Shown here piece after piece: positions 1 to 8,687 of a stretch of 31,940 nt of DNA (the first letter of the stretch is position 1; each line of letters begins with the position of its first letter). The stretch spans positions 1-31,940 of the forward strand of contig JAZNUH010000127.1 in the NCBI GenBank assembly GCA_045592225.1. Reading direction: 5' to 3'. This DNA is from JAZNUH01 sp045592225. GTDB lineage: Bacteria; Bacillota; Clostridia; UMGS1883; UMGS1540. The notes under the pieces were generated by a model. It worked only from the letters and a program-made list of their open reading frames with translations. It ran no database searches and was not told where the DNA came from. The position numbers and the translations under genes are program-made.

Positions 1-1
1 A

Positions 2-415
2 ATTAAAAGAGCAGCAGAAAGACTGGGTATTACCATAATAAAGGCGGAATTACATAATGCAAAAGAGCCTGTGCCCGAATATAAAGAAGGTTTTGATAAG
101 GTGCTTGTTGATGCCCCCTGTTCAGGTCTTGGCATAATCCGTAAAAAGCCGGACATAAAATGGCAGAGAACAGAGGAATCAATTCCAAGTCTTGTGCGTG
201 AACAGGAACAAATTTTAGAGGTTGCCTGTACATATGTGAAAAAGGGAGGCAGTATGGTGTACAGCACCTGTACTATAACCCCCGAAGAAAACATAGACAG
301 AGTTAATGCGTTTTTAAAAGAGCATTCTGAATTTGAACTTATAAGTTCACGAACACTTTATCCACATAAAGAGGGTACAGACGGATTTTTTATAAGCCTT
401 TTAAAAAGGAGATAA
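2..415 (+). CDS. rsmB: 16S rRNA (cytosine-C5)-methyltransferase RsmB, C-terminal part
   Basis: This is the C-terminal end of an RsmB/Sun (Fmu) enzyme, which methylates C967 of 16S rRNA using S-adenosylmethionine. The frame is open from the first complete codon of the window, so the gene begins upstream. A GTG at 71 is internal and not a start, because the residues before it fit the Rossmann-like methyltransferase core. Visible motifs are DAPCSGLG (motif IV, with its PC pair) and VYSTCT (motif VI, holding the family's nucleophilic cysteine). These are the two cysteine motifs expected of RNA m5C methyltransferases. The TAA stop is followed three bases later by rlmN, so the two are probably co-transcribed. 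Assignment to RsmB rather than another m5C methyltransferase rests on the following rlmN-prpC-prkC order. Confidence 0.93.
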   Translation: MKRAAERLGITIIKAELHNAKEPVPEYKEGFDKVLVDAPCSGLGIIRKKPDIKWQRTEESIPSLVREQEQILEVACTYVKKGGSMVYSTCTITPEENIDRVNAFLKEHSEFELISSRTLYPHKEGTDGFFISLLKRR

Positions 416-418
416 ATT

Positions 419-1432
419 TTGAATATACTTGACAAAACACAAAGTGAAATAGAGCAATACCTGTCAGGCGAGCCTAAATTCCGTGCAAAGCAGATATACA
501 AATGGCTGTATACCGGAGCGGAAAGCTTTGACGATATGACCAATATATCAAAGTCTTTGAGAGAAAGACTTGACAAGGATTTTTACATACACCTTCCTGT
601 TATCAAAAAAAAGTTTTGCTCTAAAATTGACGGTACTGTAAAATACCTTTTTGAAATGCGTGACGGAGCTTTTGCAGAGAGTGTCGTAATGAAATATAAA
701 TACGGTTTGTCAATGTGTATTTCATCACAGGTGGGTTGCAGAATGGGGTGTGCATTTTGTGCATCTACTTTACTGGGACTTGAACGAAACCTGACACCCG
801 GTGAAATAATGGGACAGATACTTGCAGCACAAAAGGATCTGGGTGCACGAATACACAGTATTGTTATGATGGGCAGCGGTGAACCCTTTGATAATGCAGA
901 CAATGTATTTAAATTCCTTGAAAATGCTATTCACCCTGATGGATTGGGTCTTGGCGCAAGACATATAACAATTTCTACCTGTGGTATTTTAAAAGGTATA
1001 CGCAGACTGGCAGATTCGGGTATGCAGGTAAACCTTTCAATTTCCCTGCATGCACCCAATGACGATATACGAAGACAGACAATGCCTATTGCAAAATCAG
1101 TATCCATTGACGAGCTTGTGGGAGAAGCAAGAGAATATTTTAACAAAACCCACAGGAGAGTAACCTTTGAATATGCGCTTATTGAAGGTGTAAACGACGG
1201 CAGGGAACACGCCGCACAGCTTTTAAAGCTGCTCGAAGGTAAGGAGGATTTTCATGTAAATCTCATACCTGTAAATGCGGTAAAAGAACGACAGTTTAAA
1301 AGAAGCGGTAAAGAAAGAATAGAGGCTTTTACAAACGCTTTGACAAAAGGCGGACTGAAAGCAACAGTACGCAGAGAAATGGGTGCGGATATAAACGCCG
1401 CCTGCGGACAACTGAGAAACAGTAATTTGTAA
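419..1432 (+). CDS. rlmN: 23S rRNA (adenine2503-C2)-methyltransferase RlmN
   Basis: This radical-SAM enzyme methylates C2 of A2503 in 23S rRNA, and in the known family also A37 of some tRNAs. The protein is 337 residues, close to the usual RlmN length. The 4Fe-4S motif C-x3-C-x2-C is at C107, C111 and C114 (GCRMGCAFC). The conserved cysteine that carries the methyl intermediate fits C329 in NAACGQL near the C-terminus. The start codon is TTG at 419, supported by an SD (AGGAGA) about seven bases upstream that lies inside the end of rsmB. The gene ends 15 bases before prpC. RlmN is favoured over its paralogue Cfr because the position next to prpC/prkC is the classic housekeeping one. Confidence 0.96.
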   Translation: MNILDKTQSEIEQYLSGEPKFRAKQIYKWLYTGAESFDDMTNISKSLRERLDKDFYIHLPVIKKKFCSKIDGTVKYLFEMRDGAFAESVVMKYKYGLSMCISSQVGCRMGCAFCASTLLGLERNLTPGEIMGQILAAQKDLGARIHSIVMMGSGEPFDNADNVFKFLENAIHPDGLGLGARHITISTCGILKGIRRLADSGMQVNLSISLHAPNDDIRRQTMPIAKSVSIDELVGEAREYFNKTHRRVTFEYALIEGVNDGREHAAQLLKLLEGKEDFHVNLIPVNAVKERQFKRSGKERIEAFTNALTKGGLKATVRREMGADINAACGQLRNSNL

Positions 1433-1447
1433 GAAAGGAAGTGAAGA

Positions 1448-2173
1448 ATGGTGGATTTTTACGGCGAAAGCAATAAGGGTTTAAAACGAAGCGAAAATCA
1501 GGACAGTTTTTATGTTGCTGAAAGTGCGCCCTATGTATTTGTTGTATGTGACGGTATGGGCGGTCATGCTGCAGGAAATGTTGCAAGCGGCAGCGCGGTT
1601 GAATCAATAAACAAATATGTTTCCATGCATTCTTCATTTGATATGTCAGACGATAAGGCGGAAATGCTTTTAGGCGGTGCTATGGAATATGCCAACAGCC
1701 TTGTGCACGCACGTTCGCTGTTAAACAGCCGCTATGCAGGTATGGGTACAACGGCAGATATTTGTTTTCTGAGCGTTGATACCATTTATATATGTCATGT
1801 AGGTGACAGCAGGGTTTACCTTATGCGTGACGGTCAGCTCAAACAGCTTACAGAGGACCATACGCTTGTAAACAAGCTATTAAAAGAAGGGGAAATAACC
1901 CAAAAACAGGCAGAAAAGCATCCGGACAGGCATATACTTATACGTGCGCTCGGCACAGAAGAAAAAGTTGAATATGATTTTATAATACAAAGAATACAAC
2001 CGGGAGATATACTCCTTATGTGCACCGACGGGCTTACCAATATGGTGGGAGAGGACAGCATTAAAATTGAATTGATTTCAGGTGATGCACAAAAGTCGGT
2101 AAAAGCACTTATAGACAAAGCAAATAAAAACGGCGGAGAAGATAACATAACCGCAGTGGTTATTAAATTCTGA
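1448..2173 (+). CDS. prpC: PP2C-family serine/threonine phosphatase PrpC/Stp
   Basis: This 241-residue soluble PPM/PP2C phosphatase removes phosphate from Ser/Thr of targets of the kinase encoded immediately downstream. The metal-binding and core motifs appear in order: ENQDSF (about D19), VCDGMGGH (D35), HVGDSRVYL, LTEDHTLV, CTDGLTNM and GGEDNITAVV near the C-terminus. Together these supply the Asp residues that hold the two Mn/Mg ions. It has no membrane segment. The ATG at 1448 follows an AGGAAG SD. The stop is TGA, which matters for reading the TGA inside the gene at 28871-31498. It is 16 bases from prkC, the normal antagonistic pair of Gram-positive bacteria. Confidence 0.96.
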   Translation: MVDFYGESNKGLKRSENQDSFYVAESAPYVFVVCDGMGGHAAGNVASGSAVESINKYVSMHSSFDMSDDKAEMLLGGAMEYANSLVHARSLLNSRYAGMGTTADICFLSVDTIYICHVGDSRVYLMRDGQLKQLTEDHTLVNKLLKEGEITQKQAEKHPDRHILIRALGTEEKVEYDFIIQRIQPGDILLMCTDGLTNMVGEDSIKIELISGDAQKSVKALIDKANKNGGEDNITAVVIKF

Positions 2174-2189
2174 AAGGGGGTACAAAAGG

Positions 2190-4085
2190 ATGATAGGTTC
2201 AGTTTTAGGGAACAGATATGAGCTGCTTGAAAAAATTGGTGAAGGCGGCATGGCTATTGTATACAAAGCAAAATGCAGACTTTTAAACCGTATGGTAGCA
2301 GTCAAGGTGTTAAAAACTGAATTTCAGGAAGACGCGGAGTTTTTGCGCAGATTTTCTACAGAGGCGCAGGCTGCTGCAAGCCTTTCTCATTCTAATATTG
2401 TATCGGTTTATGATGTAGGCACCCATGGTAAGCTTAATTATATAGTAATGGAATATGTTGAGGGTATAACATTAAAGGAATATATGAGCAAAAAAGAGGA
2501 AAGTCTTTCGGTGAGTGAAGCTACAGATTTTTCAATGCAGATTGCTTCGGCGCTTGAACATGCTCACTCAAAAAAGATTATACACAGAGATATAAAGCCT
2601 CAAAACATAGTTATTACAAATAACGGCACATTAAAGGTCATGGATTTTGGTCTTGCCCGTGCAGTTTCGTCGGCAACAACAATAGCCGGTAACAGTGAAG
2701 CACTGGGGTCTGTACACTATGCATCACCCGAACAAGCAAGAGGCGGATTTACCGATGAGAGAAGCGACATTTATTCGCTTGGTGTTGTGATGTACGAAAT
2801 GTTTACAGGAGAATTGCCTTTTGACGGAGAGACTCCCGTAGCAGTAGCGATGAAGCATTTGCAGCGTGCACCCATGCCTCCCAGAATGAAAAATGAAAAT
2901 ATTCCTGTTCCTGTCGAAAATATAATTTTAAAGGCAATGCAAAAGGAGGCAAGGGAAAGATACCCCGACATCTCTGCACTTATTATGGATATTAAGGATG
3001 CGGCAAGAACAGAAGCGCATACAAAATCCATGCAGACGGAAAAGTTTTCTACACGCCGTTTGCCGGTAATACCTGAAGAGGAGCTTGTAAAGCAAGAACC
3101 GGAAAATAAATTCAAAGATAAAACGGCAGAAAAAAAGAAAAAAGAAGATAAAATTGCAATTATTGCTGCAATAATTACATCGGTAATAATTGTAAGTATT
3201 CTCGGATTCCTTATTGCAAGGGTATTTTATATGGGAGACGGTGCGGCAAGCGGTACCGTTGTACCCAGCCTTGAAGGACAAAAATATGAAGAAGTACTTG
3301 AAAAATACGGTGAAACCTTTACAATCACCGAGGAGCAGAGAATATATAATGCCGAGTATGAGTCCGGTGTTATTATCTCTCAATCACCTGAGGCAGGTGA
3401 ACGCGCAACAGAAGATACTATCATAGGTGTGGTAATAAGTCTCGGAGCTGAAAAAGTATTGCCGGATTTTGCGGATGAAGACTATCGCAATGCACAGAAT
3501 GATATAAAACGCATGGAAATTAATCTTTCATGTGAGGTAATTGAAGAAAACAGTGATGACATAGAAGCAGGTAAGGTTATACGCCAGAAGCCGGAAGCGG
3601 GCACAGTTGTAAAACCCGGCGAAAAAATAACCCTTTATGTTTCAAAAGGAAAAAGTAATATAGAAGTAGAAATGCCATCCATACTCGGATACAGCGAGGA
3701 CAGAGCAAAAGAGATTCTCGAGGCTAACGGACTTACTGCAGGCACAGTTAAGGCAGAAAAGAGTACACAACCCAAGGGGACAGTTATTTCCCAGTCTGTT
3801 GACGCGGGTAATATGGTTTCATCTGATACGGCTATAAACTTTACTGTAAGTACAGGTCCTGACGATTCGGGTGATAAAGTAAAAAGAAAAATTGCTTTAA
3901 GTCTGCCGTCAGATAAAGATACTGTTAACGTGAAGGTTATAAGCGGTGACGGAACAATGCTGCATAACGCACAGCACAATGCTTCGGGTGCAACAGTAAC
4001 CATTGAAGTGGAAAGCAGGGGCAGACAAACTCTTGAAATATTCTATGACGGAGTTTTAGACCATTCTATGACAGTAAACTTCTGA
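2190..4085 (+). CDS. prkC: PASTA-domain serine/threonine protein kinase PrkC/Stk1
   Basis: This 631-residue membrane kinase senses peptidoglycan and regulates growth, cell-wall metabolism or spore germination in relatives. The cytoplasmic Hanks-type kinase domain spans about residues 1-270, with the Gly-rich loop GEGGMAIVYKA, the VAVKVL lysine, the catalytic loop HRDIKPQN and DFGLA. A charged juxtamembrane stretch leads to one transmembrane helix at about 323-344. Three extracellular PASTA repeats follow at about 354-418, 420-486 and 490-555. A Thr/Val-rich beta tail of about 70 residues closes the protein. The ATG at 2190 is preceded by a GGGGG-type SD. The stop is TGA. It forms an operon with prpC upstream and rsgA downstream. 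Confidence 0.97.
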   Translation: MIGSVLGNRYELLEKIGEGGMAIVYKAKCRLLNRMVAVKVLKTEFQEDAEFLRRFSTEAQAAASLSHSNIVSVYDVGTHGKLNYIVMEYVEGITLKEYMSKKEESLSVSEATDFSMQIASALEHAHSKKIIHRDIKPQNIVITNNGTLKVMDFGLARAVSSATTIAGNSEALGSVHYASPEQARGGFTDERSDIYSLGVVMYEMFTGELPFDGETPVAVAMKHLQRAPMPPRMKNENIPVPVENIILKAMQKEARERYPDISALIMDIKDAARTEAHTKSMQTEKFSTRRLPVIPEEELVKQEPENKFKDKTAEKKKKEDKIAIIAAIITSVIIVSILGFLIARVFYMGDGAASGTVVPSLEGQKYEEVLEKYGETFTITEEQRIYNAEYESGVIISQSPEAGERATEDTIIGVVISLGAEKVLPDFADEDYRNAQNDIKRMEINLSCEVIEENSDDIEAGKVIRQKPEAGTVVKPGEKITLYVSKGKSNIEVEMPSILGYSEDRAKEILEANGLTAGTVKAEKSTQPKGTVISQSVDAGNMVSSDTAINFTVSTGPDDSGDKVKRKIALSLPSDKDTVNVKVISGDGTMLHNAQHNASGATVTIEVESRGRQTLEIFYDGVLDHSMTVNF

Positions 4086-4117
4086 CAGTACAGTTAAGAA
4101 AAGCGGAGGCGAGAAAA

Positions 4118-4999
4118 ACGCAGGGAACAATAATAAAAGGAATAGGCGGATTTTATTACGTAAAATGCGGACAGAATATATATGAAACCCGTGCATGCGG
4201 AAGGTTTCGCAAGGAACACATTACCCCCATTGTAGGTGATGAGGTTATTCTTTCGGAAAATGCCGATTCGGTTGTTGAAATTCTGTCGCGTAAAAATGAG
4301 TTTGTAAGACCCCCGGTGGCAAATATAAATCAAATGGTGGTTGTAACATCGGTTGTTTCCCCGGCCATAGATTACCTTATGATTGACTCGCTCATACTTA
4401 ATATAGAGGCGAGAGGACTTGAAGCGGTGGTCTGCATAAATAAATGTGATATAAACGGCGATGATGAATGCCGCAAGGTGGCGGAAATTTATAATAAAGC
4501 CGGTTATAAAACAATAATAACAAGTGCCAGCACAGGGCAGGGTAAGGATGAACTTAAAGAGGTATTAAAGGACAGAATAACAGCCTTCTCGGGTAGCTCG
4601 GGTGTTGGAAAATCAAGTCTTTTAAATCTTATTGATTCAGAATTTATGCTTGAAACGGGCAGCGTCAGCCGAAAGCTCGAACGAGGCAGACATACAACAC
4701 GTCACGTTGAACTTTTTCCGCTTAAAGACGGAGGCTATGTTTTGGACACTCCCGGCTTTGCAAAGACCGACCTGCCACAGATTACGGCGGCAGAGCTTTC
4801 AGGACTTTTCCGCGAAATGGCAGGACGTGCTGATGAGTGCAGATTTACGGGATGTGCCCATATTTCCGAGCCGTCATGTGCAGTGCGTGAAGCGGTGGAA
4901 AGCGGAGAAATTGCACAAAGCAGATTTGAGAGCTACAAATACTTTTATGAAAAACTAAAAGATGTAAAAGAATGGAACAAATCAAAAAAAATATACTAA
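4118..4999 (+). CDS. rsgA: Ribosome small-subunit assembly GTPase RsgA, apparent ACG start
   Basis: RsgA (YloQ/YjeQ) is a circularly permuted GTPase that helps mature the 30S subunit. From 4118 the frame encodes 293 residues: an N-terminal OB fold (about 1-66), then G4 NKCD (about 108), G5 TSAS, G1 GSSGVGKSS (159-167), the RHTTRH switch and G3 DTPGF (from D210). A zinc knuckle follows with C241, C246, H248 and C254. The usual RsgA N-terminus (GxIIKGxGGFYYV) is present, but the codon where Met should sit is ACG, eight bases after a GGAGG SD (4105-4109). The first ordinary start, GTG at 4316, would delete the whole OB fold. No other standard start lies between prkC's end and ACG. Function is near certain; the initiation codon is inferred. 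Confidence 0.92.
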   Translation, partial: TQGTIIKGIGGFYYVKCGQNIYETRACGRFRKEHITPIVGDEVILSENADSVVEILSRKNEFVRPPVANINQMVVVTSVVSPAIDYLMIDSLILNIEARGLEAVVCINKCDINGDDECRKVAEIYNKAGYKTIITSASTGQGKDELKEVLKDRITAFSGSSGVGKSSLLNLIDSEFMLETGSVSRKLERGRHTTRHVELFPLKDGGYVLDTPGFAKTDLPQITAAELSGLFREMAGRADECRFTGCAHISEPSCAVREAVESGEIAQSRFESYKYFYEKLKDVKEWNKSKKIY

Positions 5000-5017
5000 G
5001 AAAGAGAGACGAAAAAA

Positions 5018-5665
5018 ATGATTAAAATTTCACCTTCAATTCTTGCAGCCGATTTCGGCGATTTCAGAGGACAGGTAGAGCTTGTTGAAAAGGGCGGCGC
5101 TGATATGATACATATCGACGTTATGGATGGCCACTTTGTGCCCAACATTTCCTTTGGCGCAGGTGTAACAGCTACACTTCGCAAAAGTTCTAACCTTATT
5201 TTTGATGTGCACCTTATGATAGAAGAACCTGAAAAGTACATTGATGACTTTGTAAAAGCAGGCGCAGACATTATAACAGTTCACATTGAGGCTACAAAGC
5301 ATATGCACAGATTGCTTCAGCAGATTAAGGAACACGGCATAAAGGCCGGTGTTGCAATAAATCCCCAGACGCCTACTTGTATGGTGCAGGAAATTGCGCA
5401 CCTGGCAGACATGATTCTTGTTATGAGCGTAAACCCCGGATTCACAGCACAGAAGTTTATCCCTGAGGTTTTGCACAAAATTACAGAAGTTCGTGAAATG
5501 GTAGGTCCTGACAAAGATGTTCAGGTTGACGGCGGAATTAACCTTTCAAACATTTATGATGTGACAAAGGCTGGCGCCAACGTAATTGTTGCCGGTGCGG
5601 CTGTATTTTATGCTGAAGACCCTGCTGCTGCAATAGCTGAATTTAAGGAAAAAGCATGGAAATAA
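5018..5665 (+). CDS. rpe: Ribulose-phosphate 3-epimerase
   Basis: This TIM-barrel enzyme of 215 residues interconverts ribulose 5-phosphate and xylulose 5-phosphate in the pentose-phosphate pathway. Recognisable family signatures run in order: ISPSILAADF at the N-terminus, HIDVMDGHFVPN (metal-binding His and Asp), DVHLMI, MSVNPGF and QVDGGI, which forms the phosphate-binding end. The length is typical. The ATG at 5018 lies 18 bases after the rsgA stop and behind a purine-rich GAAAGAGAG stretch. The 3' end overlaps the next gene by ten bases, pointing to translational coupling. The order rsgA-rpe-thiN is widely conserved in Firmicutes. Confidence 0.97.
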   Translation: MIKISPSILAADFGDFRGQVELVEKGGADMIHIDVMDGHFVPNISFGAGVTATLRKSSNLIFDVHLMIEEPEKYIDDFVKAGADIITVHIEATKHMHRLLQQIKEHGIKAGVAINPQTPTCMVQEIAHLADMILVMSVNPGFTAQKFIPEVLHKITEVREMVGPDKDVQVDGGINLSNIYDVTKAGANVIVAGAAVFYAEDPAAAIAEFKEKAWK

Positions 5666-6297
5666 AAAGAGGAGTTATTATCTCGGGCGGAGATATAACC
5701 GACTTCTTCGATTTCAAAGAGAGGGATTTGGTGGTATGCGCTGACCGGGGATATGAATTTGCCATTCAAAAGGGAATAGTTCCTTCTGCTGTAATTGGTG
5801 ATTTTGACAGTATACAGACAGACATAGCAGAAGGGATAGAGGTGATAACCCATCCCTCGGAAAAGGATGAAACAGATACTCTTCTTGCACTTATATACCT
5901 TATCGAAAAAGGTGCAACCGAGGTGCATATAATTGGCGCGCTTGGTGGAAGGCTCGACCATTCCTTTGCAAACATGCTTCTTTTGAAATATGCCTGTGAT
6001 AAAAATGTTAAGGCATACATTGAAGATGAAAACACACGCATCTGTATGATTACCGATAAAGCTGTGTTTACAGATGAGAGCAGATACCTGTCTGTTTTCC
6101 CAATGTTCGGAGATGCGGAGGGTGTTTGCATAAAGGGTGCGAAATATCCTCTTTCAGATGGATTTTTACCTGCCGGTGCAACTATTGGCATCAGTAATGA
6201 AAAGACGGCTGAAAGTACAGAAATATCTGTAAAAAAGGGAACACTTATGATAATGGAAATAAAAAAATGTGGGGATGAAAAAAATGTCCGGATATAA
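5656..6297 (+). CDS. thiN: Thiamine pyrophosphokinase
   Basis: The enzyme transfers pyrophosphate from ATP to thiamine, giving thiamine pyrophosphate directly. It is 213 residues, the normal size. Motifs typical of the family are CADRGYEFA, VIGDFDSI, DETDTLLAL and the strongly conserved GALGGRLDH, which together form the ATP/Mg and thiamine site. The C-terminal part is the smaller beta-rich thiamine-binding domain. The ATG lies inside the end of rpe (ten-base overlap). Its own 3' end overlaps the start of the next gene, so rpe, thiN and the DnaD-like gene are probably translated as a coupled set. Confidence 0.94.
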   Translation: MEIKRGVIISGGDITDFFDFKERDLVVCADRGYEFAIQKGIVPSAVIGDFDSIQTDIAEGIEVITHPSEKDETDTLLALIYLIEKGATEVHIIGALGGRLDHSFANMLLLKYACDKNVKAYIEDENTRICMITDKAVFTDESRYLSVFPMFGDAEGVCIKGAKYPLSDGFLPAGATIGISNEKTAESTEISVKKGTLMIMEIKKCGDEKNVRI

Positions 6298-7282
6298 ATT
6301 TGCGGTATCGGGAGGACTTCCTGCCTTTCCGATGGCTACAGTGTTTGTGGATAAATATATGCCCGAGGCGAATGCAACCTTTGTAAAGGTTTACCTTTAC
6401 GGTCTCAGACTGTGTTATTCGCCTGATAAACAAATTAATAATAAAAACATTGCCGAAGCTTTGGGGATTTTAGAATCGGACGTAGTTCTTGCATGGAAAT
6501 ACTGGGAGGAGCAGGGGATTATAAAACAAAACGACGGAATTGAGTTTGTTGACCTGACTCTTACAAACACAAAACCCGAAAAACCTGCAAAGCCTACATA
6601 TAAAGCAAGGGAAATGGCAATAGCGGTTGCAAATAATCCTGATGTTGCTCTGCTCGTAGAACATGCCGAAAATATTTTTGGAAAAACCCTTTCTACATCC
6701 GAGACAAGCACATTGTATAGCTTCTATGATTGGCTTGGTCTTCCTGCAGAGGTTGTGCTTATACTTCTGGAATACTGTGCAGACATTGATAAATCCAATA
6801 TGCGTTACATAGAAAAGGTTGCAATTGAATGGGCAGAACGTGGCATAGACAGTATGGAAAAGGCAACTGAGTACATCGAAAAGAAGGAAGAAAAGAACGA
6901 AATTTCCAAAAAGTTTAAACGCCTTCTCAAAATTTCGGGCAGAGATTTGTCCGATGCGGAGTATGTACACATTATTCAGTGGACGCGCGAACTTAAAATG
7001 TCTCCTGAAATGATAAAGGCGGCATATGAAAAAACAGTGATGACAACAGGCAGCCTGTCGTTTCCGTATATGAATGCTATACTTATTTCATGGCATAAAC
7101 AGGGAATAAAAGAGGTTTCTGACATCAAAAAAGAAAGTGCGCCTGCACCTGTTAAGGAAAAGCCTGTGCGCAAGAACAAGTTTACAGACTATGAGCAGAC
7201 AGGCTCTTACGATATTGATAAGCTGGAAAGAAGAGCACTTGAAAAGCGGCTTGCCAATTTAAAGAAAAAGCAGGAGGCATAA
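6284..7282 (+). CDS. DnaD-domain protein, probable primosome component
   Basis: This protein of about 332 residues has an N-terminal winged-helix-like region (about 1-95) and two DnaD-type helical modules. Each module ends in the family's Y-x3-(A/V)-x4-W-x4-GI pattern: YIEKVAIEWAERGI in the middle and YMNAILISWHKQGI near residue 270. In B. subtilis, DnaD and DnaB carry these domains and help load the replicative helicase at origins and stalled forks. The next gene is a helicase-loader ATPase, which supports a similar role here. Start choice is open: GTG 6269, ATG 6275 and ATG 6284 are all in frame. I prefer 6284 because GGGG at 6271-6274 is nine bases upstream. The C-terminal 60 residues are Lys-rich and probably flexible. 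Confidence 0.85.
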   Translation: MSGYKFAVSGGLPAFPMATVFVDKYMPEANATFVKVYLYGLRLCYSPDKQINNKNIAEALGILESDVVLAWKYWEEQGIIKQNDGIEFVDLTLTNTKPEKPAKPTYKAREMAIAVANNPDVALLVEHAENIFGKTLSTSETSTLYSFYDWLGLPAEVVLILLEYCADIDKSNMRYIEKVAIEWAERGIDSMEKATEYIEKKEEKNEISKKFKRLLKISGRDLSDAEYVHIIQWTRELKMSPEMIKAAYEKTVMTTGSLSFPYMNAILISWHKQGIKEVSDIKKESAPAPVKEKPVRKNKFTDYEQTGSYDIDKLERRALEKRLANLKKKQEA

Positions 7283-7285
7283 GCT

Positions 7286-8254
7286 ATGGAAAAAACAATT
7301 CTGTCAAGAGCAAATATAAAATTTAATACGCGACGTCGTAAGCGCGAAGAACTGATAGAGCAGCGAAAACAGGAGATATACGAAAAAATTCCGGAAATAC
7401 GTGCTATCGAGCAGGAACTTGCAGGATGCTCTTTTGAAGCCTTGTCACAGGTTGCGGGAGGAGCAACCCCTGAACAGGCGGTGGAGCTTTTCAAAGAAAA
7501 AATGGACAGACTTTCAAAGGAGAGAGAAAGACTGCTTCACAAAAACGGTTTTTCTGTTGAATATTTAAATCCTCCTTACGAGTGTCCAAAATGCAGTGAC
7601 AGAGGTATAGTGGACGGTAAGCTTTGCGCCTGCTACAATGCCTGTGTAAGTGAGGAGCTTTACAAAGAGTCCAATCTGGGAACACTTCTTAAAAATCAGA
7701 CCTTTGATAAGTTTGATTTTAATATGTACAGCGACAAACCTATAGAGGGTACAGAGCTTACACCAAAAAACAATATGAAGGACATTTACGATGAGTGCAG
7801 AGCCTTTGTAAACGATTTTGATAAAAAACACGGAAATCTTATTATGTACGGTCCTCCGGGACTTGGAAAAACATTCCTGTCATCGTGTATAGCAAACAGC
7901 CTTATAGAAAAAGGCGTGGATGTGTTCTATCAGAGCGCGGGACAAATTTTTACTTCTCTGGACAAAATCCGCTTTGGAAGAGGTAACGAAGCAGATGAAT
8001 ATCTTGCTGACAGGATTTTAGCGTCAGAACTGCTTATAATTGATGATCTTGGAACAGAATTTGTAAATGCAATGAGTGTTTCGGAACTGTTCAGGATTAT
8101 TAACACAAGACTTTTGGCGGAAAAAAGTACTATAATCAGCACAAACCTTTTGATGCACGATATAAAACAGTATTATTCCGAACGTGTACTTTCAAGGATT
8201 GCCGGTTACTATTCGCAGCTGCGCTTTTACGGAGAAGACATTCGTTTTGAATAA
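7286..8254 (+). CDS. DnaI/DnaC-like helicase loader AAA+ ATPase
   Basis: This 322-residue ATPase resembles DnaI/DnaC/IstB proteins that place the replicative helicase on DNA. The N-terminal third is a charged helical region, probably a coiled coil (about 15-85). A cysteine cluster then fits a zinc site (C100, C103, C114, C116, C120), as in B. subtilis DnaI. The AAA+ core has Walker A GPPGLGKT at 189-196, Walker B LLIIDDLGTE (D253, D254) and sensor-1 ISTNL. It starts three bases after the DnaD-like gene, so the two are one transcriptional unit. A transposon IstB is unlikely because no transposase is present and a zinc-type N-terminus precedes the core. Confidence 0.9.
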   Translation: MEKTILSRANIKFNTRRRKREELIEQRKQEIYEKIPEIRAIEQELAGCSFEALSQVAGGATPEQAVELFKEKMDRLSKERERLLHKNGFSVEYLNPPYECPKCSDRGIVDGKLCACYNACVSEELYKESNLGTLLKNQTFDKFDFNMYSDKPIEGTELTPKNNMKDIYDECRAFVNDFDKKHGNLIMYGPPGLGKTFLSSCIANSLIEKGVDVFYQSAGQIFTSLDKIRFGRGNEADEYLADRILASELLIIDDLGTEFVNAMSVSELFRIINTRLLAEKSTIISTNLLMHDIKQYYSERVLSRIAGYYSQLRFYGEDIRFE

Positions 8255-8260
8255 AAAATA

Positions 8261-8290
8261 AAAAAGTGACGCAAGTCACTTTTTATTTTT
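8261..8290. terminator. Bidirectional intrinsic terminator
   Basis: A ten-base-pair stem, AAAAAGTGAC (8261-8270) with GTCACTTTTT (8275-8284), closes a GCAA loop. T-runs follow on both strands. It sits between the convergent helicase-loader gene and rimI and overlaps the last codons of rimI. Confidence 0.88.
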
Positions 8291-8687
8291 TCATTATAAT
8301 TGCATCTTCGGTGGGGTTATGGTAATAATTTTTTCGTACCGAAACCTCGGAAAAGCCTAAAGAATTATAAAAGTCTATTGCCGGTGTATTGCTTTGGCGA
8401 ACCTCTAAAAACAAGGGTGAAAGATTAACAGAATCGACAAGCGCTTTGCCAATGCCTTCACGACGGTACTGCGGAAGGACGGCAATATACAAAATTTCCC
8501 CTTCACCCAAAACCTCGGAAAAACAAATATAACCGAGGATTTTTTCTTGTTTTGTGTATATCATAAAAGTGACAGAGGAATTATTGAAGGTCTGCTCCAG
8601 AGCAGAAAAACCCATAAAATCCTTCAGGCACTGAACAGATATATCGTAAATTTCATTTAATTCTTTTATTCCGGCTTTACTTATCAT
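8283..8687 (-). CDS. rimI: GNAT N-acetyltransferase, RimI-like
   Basis: This GNAT-fold protein of 134 residues matches RimI, which acetylates the N-terminal alanine of ribosomal protein S18 in well-studied bacteria. The acetyl-CoA binding loop reads RREGIGKALV, followed by the typical GNAT C-terminal strands (FYNSLGF, then a YY pair). A longer reading from 8789 would overlap the upstream gene by 113 bases and add non-GNAT residues. The ATG at 8687 (MISKAGIKEL) gives a normal N-terminus and an overlap of only 11 bases. The neighbour is a threonylcarbamoyl-AMP synthase, and RimI is commonly linked to the t6A tRNA genes. The exact substrate cannot be read from sequence. Confidence 0.85.
   Translation of the reverse strand: MISKAGIKELNEIYDISVQCLKDFMGFSALEQTFNNSSVTFMIYTKQEKILGYICFSEVLGEGEILYIAVLPQYRREGIGKALVDSVNLSPLFLEVRQSNTPAIDFYNSLGFSEVSVRKNYYHNPTEDAIIMKK

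Noticed and set aside
4316..4999. RsgA starting at GTG 4316
   Set aside because: It removes the conserved OB fold that is intact and in frame upstream, and has no SD at the right distance.
7286..8254. IstB transposition helper
   Set aside because: No transposase or terminal repeats nearby; the DnaD partner and the N-terminal cysteine cluster indicate a helicase loader.
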